64,000 bases of DNA, taken from assembly GCA_964351625.1 (NCBI GenBank), contig CAYGOV010000018.1, positions 6,250-70,249 of the forward strand, in the 5' to 3' direction. The notes below the pieces were generated by a model. The model did no database searches. It saw only the letters and a program-made list of their open reading frames with translations, and was not told the origin of the DNA. Numbering within the stretch: position 1 is the first letter of the stretch; the number at the start of each line of letters is the position of its first letter. Shown here piece after piece: positions 25,683 through 35,300 of this stretch. This DNA is from Marinoscillum sp964351625 (lineage in GTDB: Bacteria > Bacteroidota > Bacteroidia > Cytophagales > Cyclobacteriaceae). The translations under genes were made by a program, and so were the position numbers.

Positions 25683-28265
25683 ATGATTCGATTACTCCTC
25701 TATAGTGCCCTTAGCACTTCCTTGCTTCTAGTTCAAGCACAAAGTTTTTCCGACTTAGTCTCACAATTCCTAGACCTAGATAAGCAAGGCAACTATGCTG
25801 CTGCAGCTCCTGTCTTAGAGCAAATGGTGGTAGCGGCTGAGAAAGAGTACGGACGTGACTTCATGTATTTCAACTCACTGATCTATACAAAGGACAACTT
25901 TCTCCTGCTCAGCAATTACCTAAAAGCTGCTGAATATGGTGAGCGTCTTGATTCCATTTATGCGCAAACCAAGCCCTACAGCGATGATGGACTTATCAAC
26001 CTGAATGAGCTTTGTTCCAACTTCACTTATGCTGGCAACTATGGCAAAGCACAAGTCTATGCTGAGAAAAGCCTAAAGGAATATGAAAAACGATATGGCA
26101 AAAAGACTACTGACTATGCCACTGCCCTTTCCCAAGTTGGTATCACTTATCAAGCGATGGGCCTGCACGAAAAAAGTCTCGAATACTTCAATCAAGCATT
26201 GGCTATCGTGCAAAAGACTGAGCCCAATTCACAGGAACACTTCACCATACTCAACAATGTGATGACTGGGGAATCCTTGTCAGGAAGGAAAGTGGAAGCC
26301 GCCAATCATGCTTTGGTAATACTGAACATGGCGAAAAAAATGTACAACGACGTACCTCTAGTCGTGGCGCATTTTTATGGCAATTATGGTGTAAACCTTC
26401 AAAATATTGGCGATCTCGAAAAGGCGGCTGAGCAATTTGGAGCAGCACAGCAAATCTTTGCGCAAAACCAGCTTACAAACGGCGAGACCTATGCTGATTT
26501 TCTCTCTAATTATTCAGTATTCCTTTTTGAATCCGGGAAGCTTCCAGAAGCTAAAAATGCCGCCGCTCAATCATTACAGATTTTCACTAACACCTTTGGC
26601 TCTAAGAGTCACCGCACCTTTTATCCTAAAATCAATCTTGGTATTTACAATGGCCTCATTGGCGAAAGCTATGCAGGAGTACGACAAAGCACAGAGGCTT
26701 TGCAGCAACATCTCGCTCAATTCAAGAGCAATCAGTTTGTGCTCACGGAGAAAGACCGCATCGAATCAAGGAAGTTTTACGATCAGGTATATGGCCTGCT
26801 GGTCGGTGAGCTTTTGATCAAAAACAATCCATTAAATGAGGCTGATAAGAGGCAATTCTACGGCGATCTCTTCAACCTGCACGTCAATAGTAAAGGAATG
26901 GTGCTTAGCGGAATCAACAAAACCAAAAACCTGATATTATCTAGTGGAAACACCGAACTGATCTCCATGTATGACCAGTGGATTCGACTCAAAAATCAAA
27001 TTAGCTACTACAATGGACTTACGCTAGAGTCCCTACATGAAGCAGGAATAAATCTGGAAAGTCTGAAAACAGAAGCCTCTAGACAGGAAAAAGAACTCTT
27101 CACAAAAGCCGGATTAGATAGTGAGGTTGACACTGAATGGATTACCTGGCAGCAAGTACGTGATAAACTAAAACCTAGCGAGGTGGTGGTAGAGATCGTG
27201 CGAACTCAGTACAAGGAAACAGTCAGTTATTTCGCTCTGATACTAAGTGCAGACACTAAAAATGGACCTTTGATGATCTCACTTCCTGAAGCGGATAAAT
27301 TGGAAGGCTCGGGTTATCAATACTATAAAAACTGCATCGAGTACGAAATAGCAGATCTTAAATCCTATGACTTGTACTGGGAACCGATAGCTAAAGCAAT
27401 CAATGCGACTCAGCCATCAACCAAACAAATAATCCTAAGCACAGAAGGCACCTACAACTTGATATCCATCAATTCACTCAAAATACCTCAATCAGGAAAG
27501 TATGTTGTGGAGGGAAGCCAAATCAAACTGGTAACAAACAGCATCAATCTAGTTTCAAAAGTGGAAAAGCCTGCAGGAGCAGATATCTGGCTAATCGGTG
27601 ATCCGGATTTTACGGCCCCTCCTTCTACCAATAGTCAGCGAGGATCAGAAGTTCGCTTGGTGAGCAATCTGAGTTTTGTACTTCCCAAGCTTCCTGGCAC
27701 CTATGATGAGGTGACGAGCATAAGTAATTTACTTCCAGCAGGACAGTCAGTTCATGTGCTCACATCGAAAAATGCCAATGAAACAGCAGTCAAGAAAATT
27801 CAGTCTCCAAAATTGCTGCATTTTGCAACGCACGGATATTTCGCAAAAGGCGATCAGGCCATGCTCAATACCGGGATCGCTCTTTCTGGGCTGAACACTT
27901 TCTATGAAAATCCCTCTGCCTATCATGGTGATGATGGACTTCTTACTTCCTACGAAATACAAGGGATGAACCTAACAGGAACAGCCCTCGTGGTACTTTC
28001 AGCCTGTGAAACAGGACTTGGAAATGCGGTAACAGGTGAGGGAGTTTTTGGATTGCAGCGGGCCTTTCGAATTGCAGGTGCCGAGACCCTCATCATGTCG
28101 CTATGGAAGGTAGATGACAAGGCTACCCAACTACTAATGACCTCATTTTATCAAAACCAAGCCACAGGCTCTGACTTTAATCAAGCATTCCAAAAAGCCC
28201 AGAATCAACTGATGTCAACATATCCTCATCCAAAATACTGGGGAGCTTTTCTGCTGATTGAGTAG
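25683..28265 (+). CDS. TPR-CHAT domain protein
   Basis: An 860-residue exported protein: signal peptide (about 1-19, ending LVQAQS), tetratricopeptide repeats over about 20-330 (for example TDYATALSQVGITYQAMGLH and KSLEYFNQALAIVQ), a helical linker, and a C-terminal CHAT caspase-fold domain (about 560-860). The His-Cys dyad is present: FATHGYF (His near 716) and SACETG (Cys near 774), followed by the conserved GEGVFGLQRAFRIAGAETLI. It is probably a cysteine peptidase of clan CD. The signal peptide suggests an envelope role, unlike the cytosolic CHAT effectors of gasdermin or CRISPR-linked systems. It is monocistronic, with its own terminator. Confidence 0.9.
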   Translation: MIRLLLYSALSTSLLLVQAQSFSDLVSQFLDLDKQGNYAAAAPVLEQMVVAAEKEYGRDFMYFNSLIYTKDNFLLLSNYLKAAEYGERLDSIYAQTKPYSDDGLINLNELCSNFTYAGNYGKAQVYAEKSLKEYEKRYGKKTTDYATALSQVGITYQAMGLHEKSLEYFNQALAIVQKTEPNSQEHFTILNNVMTGESLSGRKVEAANHALVILNMAKKMYNDVPLVVAHFYGNYGVNLQNIGDLEKAAEQFGAAQQIFAQNQLTNGETYADFLSNYSVFLFESGKLPEAKNAAAQSLQIFTNTFGSKSHRTFYPKINLGIYNGLIGESYAGVRQSTEALQQHLAQFKSNQFVLTEKDRIESRKFYDQVYGLLVGELLIKNNPLNEADKRQFYGDLFNLHVNSKGMVLSGINKTKNLILSSGNTELISMYDQWIRLKNQISYYNGLTLESLHEAGINLESLKTEASRQEKELFTKAGLDSEVDTEWITWQQVRDKLKPSEVVVEIVRTQYKETVSYFALILSADTKNGPLMISLPEADKLEGSGYQYYKNCIEYEIADLKSYDLYWEPIAKAINATQPSTKQIILSTEGTYNLISINSLKIPQSGKYVVEGSQIKLVTNSINLVSKVEKPAGADIWLIGDPDFTAPPSTNSQRGSEVRLVSNLSFVLPKLPGTYDEVTSISNLLPAGQSVHVLTSKNANETAVKKIQSPKLLHFATHGYFAKGDQAMLNTGIALSGLNTFYENPSAYHGDDGLLTSYEIQGMNLTGTALVVLSACETGLGNAVTGEGVFGLQRAFRIAGAETLIMSLWKVDDKATQLLMTSFYQNQATGSDFNQAFQKAQNQLMSTYPHPKYWGAFLLIE

Positions 28266-28356
28266 TATTAGAGCTTTGGCAAAATCATTTTTGATTTATT
28301 CTATAGAGTAGAGAGAGTGGTCAGTTTAGCATGATCTTTTTTATTAATTGGAATTA

Positions 28357-28381
28357 AATCCCGATCTTGAAGGTCGGGATT
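28357..28381 (+). terminator. Intrinsic terminator
   Basis: A 25-nt hairpin with an 11-bp stem (one G-T pair; arms begin AATCCCGA and end TCGGGATT) followed by AATTTTTCTT. It ends the TPR-CHAT transcript. Confidence 0.85.
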
Positions 28382-28405
28382 AATTTTTCTTATCGTCTAA
28401 GGCCT

Positions 28406-28957
28406 ATGAACGCTGCAACATCTGAAGTCAACGAACTGCTCAAAGAGAATGGATATTTAGTTTCCCAAAAAGGAGGTTTTACTAAAATTCGCAAAGCTGG
28501 ATCTTCCAAAAAACTAATGTTCGTGATATCCTCGGCACTAGGACTTTCATTGATCCTGTTTACCATATTGGGAGATTTATCAGATGAATTTGGCTATGTA
28601 GGCATCCTCATATTGGTACTTCCCCTCATCACTCAGCGATGGAAAGCACCGCATGAGATGATCGTTGAACCCGAGGTGAGAGTGACACTACTGAGCGGGG
28701 TTTCCTTCAAGCGAATCATAAAAATCACCAACATCTCAAGCCTTGAAGTTGATGAAAACATCCTCACTTCAGATGTGAGTCCATTCAAGGATGGCTACCA
28801 AGATTTCAAATACAACTTCAAAATAATCGTAGATGGTAAGGGACAAACCATACTCAGTCTTATTTTCCGCAAGGAAAGTGCAGAAGAGGTAAAAGGCGTA
28901 TTTGAGTTTTTATCGTCGCTATTGTCGCTGGATAAGAAACGCCAGGAAACGTCCTAA
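28406..28957 (+). CDS. Two-pass membrane protein of unknown function
   Basis: A 183-residue protein. The start is the ATG after the terminator (MNAATSEVNELLKENGYLV); a TTG 13 codons upstream lies inside the terminator hairpin and is rejected. Two adjacent hydrophobic segments (MFVISSALGLSLILFTILG near 37-55, and YVGILILVLPLI near 62-73) separate a short N-terminal part from a soluble C-terminal domain of about 105 residues. No family recognised. It converges on the small minus-strand gene with 2 bp between the stop codons. Confidence 0.7.
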   Translation: MNAATSEVNELLKENGYLVSQKGGFTKIRKAGSSKKLMFVISSALGLSLILFTILGDLSDEFGYVGILILVLPLITQRWKAPHEMIVEPEVRVTLLSGVSFKRIIKITNISSLEVDENILTSDVSPFKDGYQDFKYNFKIIVDGKGQTILSLIFRKESAEEVKGVFEFLSSLLSLDKKRQETS

Positions 28958-28959
28958 GA

Positions 28960-29118
28960 TTATCTATTCCTGCTGACCAAGATAGCATCTATCGCCACTC
29001 CTAAACCGGCACCTACTGCTACCCAAATAGCTAGATTATCAGTGGAAACACCCAATGCTGTACCTATGGCAATACCTAGGATAAAAAATTGTCCTTTCCT
29101 AAATTTTCGCTTCACCAT
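28960..29118 (-). CDS. Small glycine-rich membrane protein (52 aa)
   Basis: A short gene easily missed: ATG at 29118, TAA at 28960-28962. The product begins MVKRKFRKGQFFILGIAIG and continues with a Gly/Ala-rich hydrophobic segment (IWVAVGAGLGVAIDAILV). It looks like one or two short membrane helices with a basic N-terminus (positive-inside) and glycine-zipper spacing. It starts 4 bp after the stop of the TolB-like lipoprotein gene, so it is probably the second gene of that operon. Function unknown. Confidence 0.65.
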   Translation of the reverse strand: MVKRKFRKGQFFILGIAIGTALGVSTDNLAIWVAVGAGLGVAIDAILVSRNR

Positions 29119-29122
29119 CAGC

Positions 29123-30220
29123 TCAGTCCACCCAGTCTGCTACAAATAGATTCGTATCTCTATTGCCACCATTGAAGCGATTGGACGCCCATACCAGCGA
29201 TTTCCCATCAGGGCTAAACATCGCGAAAGAGTCAAATACTGTGTCATAAGTGATCCGCTCAAGACCAGTTCCGTCTAGGTTTATCATATAAAGATTGAAA
29301 GGAAAGCCGCGTTTAGATTCGTGATTGGAAGAGAAGATGACTTTCTCACCAGAAGGATGAAAGAAAGGCGCCCAGTTGGCATTACCAAGTTCAGTAATTT
29401 GACGCAACTCTGAGCCATCCACATTACAAACGAAAAGTTCCATCTGAATCGGCTGTACCAACCCTTGAGCGAGTAGATCTTTGTATTCCTTTACCTCCTC
29501 TTCAGTCTTTGGGCGCGACGCGCGGAAAATCAACTTTGTACCATCAGGAGAGAAAAAAGCACCTCCATCATATCCCAGTTCGTTCGTCACTTGCTTAACG
29601 TCCGTACCATCAATATTCATCGTATAAAGCTCCAAATCGCCTGATCTGAGAGAAGTAAAGACGATTTTGTCTCCTTTTGGAGAAACAGTTGCCTCGGCAT
29701 CATAGCCAGGCTCATTAGTGAGCTGTGAGGTAATATTTCCATCCAAATCAGCAACGAAAATGTCATAATCCGAATAAATCGGCCATACATACTTACCTCC
29801 TACAGAGCGAGGTGGATCTTGCGGACAAAGACCATTTCCAAGGTGTGTAGACCCATAGAGTATCGCAGTGTCTCCAGGGAGAAAATAGGCACAGGTCGTT
29901 CTGCCTTTCCCCGTGCTCACGATAGCAGGACGCTGGTCTGGAGCAGCCTTTTCTATATCCAAAACAAAGATCTGGTCACAGGCTACACCCCAGTTTTGAA
30001 AATCAGATTGGAAAACAAGCTGATCACCACCAAATGACCAATAGGCCTCCGCATTGTTACCTCCCCAAGTAAGCTGACTTACATTTTGGAGGTGAATTTC
30101 TTCTGGGTACTTAAGTGTATCAGAGCTTTCTAATGTTTTAGTTGCTGTTTCCTGCGTTTTAGTCGATGAATTGCAGGCTGTCACCAAAACAACAATGGAA
30201 AAGTAAAATATCTGTCTCAT
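29123..30220 (-). CDS. TolB-like beta-propeller lipoprotein
   Basis: A 365-residue lipoprotein, started at the ATG giving MRQIFYFSIVVLVTACN (lipobox VTAC, cysteine near 16); 13 upstream in-frame codons would bury the signal peptide. The mature chain has PD40/TolB-type repeats: ATVSPKGDKIVFTSLRSGDL, GAFFSPDGTKLIFRA, PFFHPSGEKVIFSSNHES and AMFSPDGKSLVWASNRFNGG, each ending in the typical S-x-R/N. It probably forms a six-bladed propeller in the periplasm that binds proteins or ligands. It is divergent from the M28 peptidase gene (45 bp between starts). Confidence 0.88.
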   Translation of the reverse strand: MRQIFYFSIVVLVTACNSSTKTQETATKTLESSDTLKYPEEIHLQNVSQLTWGGNNAEAYWSFGGDQLVFQSDFQNWGVACDQIFVLDIEKAAPDQRPAIVSTGKGRTTCAYFLPGDTAILYGSTHLGNGLCPQDPPRSVGGKYVWPIYSDYDIFVADLDGNITSQLTNEPGYDAEATVSPKGDKIVFTSLRSGDLELYTMNIDGTDVKQVTNELGYDGGAFFSPDGTKLIFRASRPKTEEEVKEYKDLLAQGLVQPIQMELFVCNVDGSELRQITELGNANWAPFFHPSGEKVIFSSNHESKRGFPFNLYMINLDGTGLERITYDTVFDSFAMFSPDGKSLVWASNRFNGGNRDTNLFVADWVD

Positions 30221-30265
30221 GCGCTTTATCTTAGTCGGCACGAAACTAAACATAACCACTCTTTC

Positions 30266-31492
30266 ATGCGAACAGGATTCGTAATTTTACTAGCATTTTT
30301 CATAAGCTGCAGCCCAAAGAAGAAAGACTTTCTTGCTTTGGCTAAATCTGATATAAGCATTTTGGCAAGTGACTCACTCCAAGGGAGAGAAGTAGGTACT
30401 GTAGGTGAAAAAATGGCTGCCGCCTACATTGCCTCAAGGCTCGAAAGCATTGGACTAAAAGGAGCTGGAACTGATGGATTCTATCAGGATTTTTTCGTGA
30501 AAGAATCACAGAACCCACATGAAAAGCCTTCCATGTCTGGTGAAGATTCTCTTCAAGGTACATCAGGCAGGAATGTGGTAGCTATGATTGACAATCCAGG
30601 AGACGAGCTTATCGTAATCGGGGCTCACTATGACCACTTAGGTTTTGGTGGTTTTTCGTCACTTCACAGAGGTGATTCGGCCATTCACAATGGCGCTGAT
30701 GACAATGCAAGTGGTATAGCTGCATTGCTAAATCTGGCAGAGAACCTTTCATCAGCAAAACTCAATAGAGACATACTATTCATTGCTTTTTCTGGTGAGG
30801 AAAAAGGCCTTTGGGGTTCCAACTATTTTGTAAAAACCCCTACCATAGATTTATCAAAAGTGGACTTCATGGTCAATATGGACATGGTCGGTAGATTGGA
30901 TACTGCCCGCGGAATAGCCATACATGGCACAGGCACAGCTCCAGAGTGGCCTGATGTGATCAACAGCTCAAACGATGTTGGACTAAAAGTCATAATGAAA
31001 GAATCTGGAGTTGGCCCATCTGATCATACCTCCTTCTATCTTCAAGACATACCTGTTTTACATTTTTTTACTGGTCAGCATTCGGAATATCATAAACCAA
31101 CAGATGATGTGGAATTGATCAACTTCGAAGGTATTCTGCAGATCAGCCAGCACATCTCAAACATCGTAAACCAACTTGACAATAAGCCAAAGCTCACTTT
31201 TCAAAAGACCAAAGATGAATCTACTCGTGGACCAAAATTCACAGTCACTTTGGGTGTAGTTCCTGATTATCTATTTGATGGCAAGGGAATGCGGATAGAT
31301 GGAGTAAGTGATGATAAGCCAGCTCAAAAAGCTGGGGTGATAAAAGGTGATATCGTGGTGAAACTTGGTGACTTAGAGATAGAAGATATGATGACCTATA
31401 TGAAAGCACTCTCCGCTTTTAAAGCTGGAGATTCTACTACAGTAACCGTCGATCGCTCAGACACCACAAAAACTTTTGACATAGTATTTTGA
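30266..31492 (+). CDS. M28 family zinc aminopeptidase with PDZ domain, lipoprotein
   Basis: A 408-residue lipoprotein (MRTGFVILLAFFISC, cysteine 15). The peptidase domain, about 20-300, carries the co-catalytic zinc ligands: GAHYDHLG (His), HNGADDNASG (Asp), SGEEKGLWG (Glu), VNMDMVG (Asp) and SEYHKPTDD (His). A C-terminal PDZ domain (about 315-405, with VSDDKPAQKAGVIKGDIVV) likely positions substrates. It acts in the periplasm or on the surface to remove N-terminal residues from peptides. The next lipoprotein gene overlaps its stop codon. Confidence 0.94.
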   Translation: MRTGFVILLAFFISCSPKKKDFLALAKSDISILASDSLQGREVGTVGEKMAAAYIASRLESIGLKGAGTDGFYQDFFVKESQNPHEKPSMSGEDSLQGTSGRNVVAMIDNPGDELIVIGAHYDHLGFGGFSSLHRGDSAIHNGADDNASGIAALLNLAENLSSAKLNRDILFIAFSGEEKGLWGSNYFVKTPTIDLSKVDFMVNMDMVGRLDTARGIAIHGTGTAPEWPDVINSSNDVGLKVIMKESGVGPSDHTSFYLQDIPVLHFFTGQHSEYHKPTDDVELINFEGILQISQHISNIVNQLDNKPKLTFQKTKDESTRGPKFTVTLGVVPDYLFDGKGMRIDGVSDDKPAQKAGVIKGDIVVKLGDLEIEDMMTYMKALSAFKAGDSTTVTVDRSDTTKTFDIVF

Positions 31493-32187
31493 TCAAGTGG
31501 CTTATTCCCATAGTGCTCCTTTGGTCATGTGATCAGTCACCCGAAACTCAGCGTTTGATAGATGAGCATTACCAAGCAGTTGGTGATCCCTCATTCATAC
31601 AAAATATCATAACTCGAGCAGATTGTGTTAGCCCTGATGGAAAGTATCAGACCGAAACCCAGTCATCCACAAAGGACAATTACCTCTTGTTTTTACAGCG
31701 CTACGATTTCAAGCCCAATCCATTATACGCACTCATACTTGATTGGCATAAAGGACAAGGATTGGATACAGCCTTGGTCCCTCAAGGGGCACTTTCGAAT
31801 GCGGTGATAGCCGTACTGAAAGCGCATGAATTTCATGAGATGATGCTACAGGTAGATTCTCGCTTTGGACAAATGACCTTGCTAGAGGACACCACTTTTT
31901 TTGGTCAAAAATGCTCACAGGTGATTACCTCAGATCAGCTCGGTTTGCCTGTACGTGTGTTTTTTGACAAAACAACCAATCTTATGGCTGGCTTCTCAGA
32001 AGTAAACCCTTACAAAAAAGGGGAAGTGATACGTGTGCACTTTGATGATTGGGTAGAACAAGATGGAATCAAAATATTCAAGAAACTACAAATCACTCAA
32101 GGAGAATCAAGTACCTATTCATTTGACTACAAGCAGGTTATCTTCAATGATCCTACTTTTAAGAAGTTAGCAATAGATAAAAAATGA
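31489..32187 (+). CDS. Lipoprotein, possibly LolA-like fold
   Basis: A 232-residue lipoprotein that begins MIKWLIPIVLLWSC (lipobox LWSC, cysteine 14). No ATG fits the signal peptide, so the start is taken as a TTG overlapping the stop of the M28 gene by 4 bp; an ATT one codon upstream is the only other option. The later part (LPVRVFFDKTTNLMAGF, then HFDDWVEQDGIKIFKKLQIT) resembles periplasmic lipoprotein-carrier-like beta sheets common in Bacteroidota. Function is inferred only loosely. It is translationally coupled to the peptidase. Confidence 0.72.
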   Translation: MIKWLIPIVLLWSCDQSPETQRLIDEHYQAVGDPSFIQNIITRADCVSPDGKYQTETQSSTKDNYLLFLQRYDFKPNPLYALILDWHKGQGLDTALVPQGALSNAVIAVLKAHEFHEMMLQVDSRFGQMTLLEDTTFFGQKCSQVITSDQLGLPVRVFFDKTTNLMAGFSEVNPYKKGEVIRVHFDDWVEQDGIKIFKKLQITQGESSTYSFDYKQVIFNDPTFKKLAIDKK

Positions 32188-32231
32188 TTCAGTCCTTTTA
32201 ATCCCTGTTTTCCTTTTCGTTTAAAAATCAT

Positions 32232-32259
32232 CTATCCACATATCCACAAATTATCCACA
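32232..32259. promoter_or_regulatory. Cluster of three DnaA boxes
   Basis: Three copies lie head-to-tail on one strand: CTATCCACA (32232-32240), ATATCCACA (32240-32248) and the perfect consensus TTATCCACA (32251-32259). They lie about 90 bp upstream of dnaE in AT-rich DNA. They could be a DnaA-responsive promoter element for the replicase gene or part of a replication origin. No AT-rich unwinding element with clear repeats is evident, and no dnaA gene is in the window. Confidence 0.65.
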
Positions 32260-32348
32260 AGGGATAAAAATCACCGAGTACCTGCCTTGAAGCACGCTGT
32301 ATTTCTTTATTTTGTTTCTGATTGATTCAGATCGAATAACCACCACAG

Positions 32349-35300
32349 ATGTACCTGATTTTTGATACCGAGACTACTGGTTTACCCAGAAATAAAAACG
32401 CTCCGCTTACCGACTTTGAAAACTGGCCAAGACTCGTACAACTGGCGTGGCAACTCCATGATTCCACTGGTAAGTTACTATCTCAAGGCAATCATATTGT
32501 AAAACCAGAAGGATTTACAATTCCCTTCAATGCACAGAAAATACACGGTATTTCCACAGAGAGGGCTTTAGAAGTTGGAGAAGATCTCCGTGCAGTTTTA
32601 GACATCTTCAAGGTTGATTTGGAGAAAGCCAAAGTGTTGGTTGGTCACAATATTGAGTTTGACAATAAGATCATCGGAGCAGAGTTTTTGCGCACCGAGC
32701 AAGACAATCTCCTCGAAGAATTTCCGAATATCGACACCTCTACTGAGACGGTGGAGTTTTGTCAACTACAAGGAGGCATTGGTGGCAAACTCAAGCAGCC
32801 AAAACTCATAGAGCTCTACACCAAACTATTTGGGAAGCCATTTGAGGATGCACATGATGCGGCCTATGACGTGGATGCTACCTCTCAAGCTTTTTTTGAA
32901 TGCTTGAGCAGAAAAATCATCAAGACTTTTGATGAGACAGATCCCTCAAGTATCGTCTATGAGGCACCGGATTTAGAAGCAGCCAATTTTGCAATAGCAA
33001 AGAAGAAATCAGGAAAGCAATCAGGTGAAAAAGTAGATATCAAGGATATTGAAGGTCCATTTTTCCACCTACACGTTCACTCACAATTTTCCGTACTTCA
33101 AGCCACGCCTAATGTAGAATCCATAGTTGCGAAAGCTGTGGAGTACAATATGCCAGCTGTTGCCCTTACAGATTTGGGTAACATGTTTGGTGCGTTCAAG
33201 TTTGTACGATCAGCAATTGCGGCGGGCATCAAACCGATAGTCGGCTGTGAATTCTTCGTCGCAGAGGAACGCAAAAAACTGAAATTCACCAAGGATGACC
33301 CGGACAGAAGGTTTCAGCAGATCCTCATAGCAAAAAACAAAAAAGGGTATCAAAATCTAGTAAAACTGACCTCTTTCGGGTTCATAGAAGGAAACTACGG
33401 ACTCTATCCAAGGATAGATAAGGAACTAATTGAAGAATATAAAGAAGGCGTAATCGCCCTTAGTGGCGGACTCAGAGGTGAAATTGGTCATCTTGTACTG
33501 AATGTCGGTGAAACGCAAGCCGAAGAAGCCGTCCAGTATTGGCACAAGATATTTGGTGAAGACTTCTATCTTGAAATCAATCGCCATGGACTGGATGAAG
33601 AGAATCATCTCAACCAAGTGCTGACTGGCTTTGCCAAAAAGTACGGAATCAAAATGGTAGCGGCCAATGAAATGTTCTATCTAGATGAGAAAGATTCGGT
33701 AGCCCATGATGTATTGATTTGTATCAAAGAAAACGAGAAGCAATCTACCCCAATTGGTCGTGGAAGAGGATTTCGTCCGGGATTAGCCAATTCAAAATAC
33801 TTCTTCAAGGATCAAGATTCCATGAAGCAAGCATTTGCTGATCTGCCAGAAGCCATCGAAAACATCAGCGAGATATTCGATAAGGTGGAAACGTACAAGC
33901 TGGAAATGGATGTATTGCTTCCTGCTTTTGACATACCAGAAGAATTTGTAAATCCAGAGGATAAGCTAGATGGTGGTAAGCGAGGGGAGAATGCCTACTT
34001 ACGCCATTTGACCTATGAAGGTGCCAAAAAGCGATATCCCGAGATGACCGACGAGATTCGCGAGCGATTGGATTTTGAGCTTGCGACTATTGAAAAGACT
34101 GGTTACCCAGGATATTTCCTCATTGTGCAAGACTTTACGAGCATGGCTAGGAAGATGGGTGTAGCTGTTGGGCCAGGTAGAGGTTCCGCAGCTGGATCTG
34201 CAGTTGCCTATTGCACATGGATTACCAACGTTGACCCGATAGCATACGATCTCCTTTTTGAGCGTTTCTTGAATCCAGATCGTGTATCCCTTCCAGATAT
34301 TGATATTGACTTTGACAATGAAGGTCGCGAGAAAGTCATCAACTATGTAGTGGAAAAATATGGTGCAAATCAAGTAGCCCAAATCATCACCTACGGTACC
34401 ATGGCACCAAAGTCAGCCATCCGAGATGCTGGCCGTGTAATGGAACTTTCATTGCCCGAAACTGACGCCATCGCTAGGCTAATACCTGAAAAACCAGGTG
34501 CAAAATTCTCTAAGATATGGGGCGAGGTTCCCGAACTAGAGATCATGAGACGTGGCAAAGGGCTGCCATCTGATGTACTGAATCAAGCCGTGATTCTTGA
34601 AGGGTCTTTACGAAATACAGGTGTTCATGCTTGCGGAATCATCATCACGCCTGATGACATGACCAATTTCGTTCCTTTGGCTAGAGCCAAAGATTCTGAA
34701 ATGTACGTGACGCAGTTTGACAACAGCGTTGTAGAATCTGCAGGCATGCTTAAGATGGACTTTTTGGGTCTCAGAACCCTCTCCATCATCAAGACGGCCA
34801 TTGAGAATGTCAAGAAAAGATTTGGGACCGAAATAGATATCGACCTAATTCCACTTGACGACCCTAAGACCTACGAACTTTATCAGCGAGGCGAAACCAA
34901 CGGAACTTTCCAGTTTGAGTCACCCGGGATGCAGAAGCATCTTCGTGCTTTGCAGCCTGATAAGCTAGAAGATTTGATTGCCATGAACGCACTCTATCGA
35001 CCAGGACCGATGGAGTATATTCCTGAGTTCATTGATCGCAAACATGGGCGCAAAGAGATCCAGTATGACCTTCCTGACATGGAAGAATTTCTGGCTGAGA
35101 CCTACGGAATCACAGTTTATCAAGAGCAAGTAATGCTTCTTTCGCAGAAAATTGCGGGTTTTACCAAAGGTGAAGCTGACGTATTGCGTAAAGCAATGGG
35201 TAAGAAACAAAAGTCTGTGCTGGACAAAATGAAGCCACAATTCATTGACCAGGCAAAGGCCAAAGGCCACCCGGAGGATAAGCTCGAAAAGATTTGGAAG

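Noticed and set aside
32188..32348. Firm oriC call
   Set aside because: Three DnaA boxes alone do not make an origin; no clear unwinding element or dnaA gene is seen, and GC skew cannot be judged from this window.
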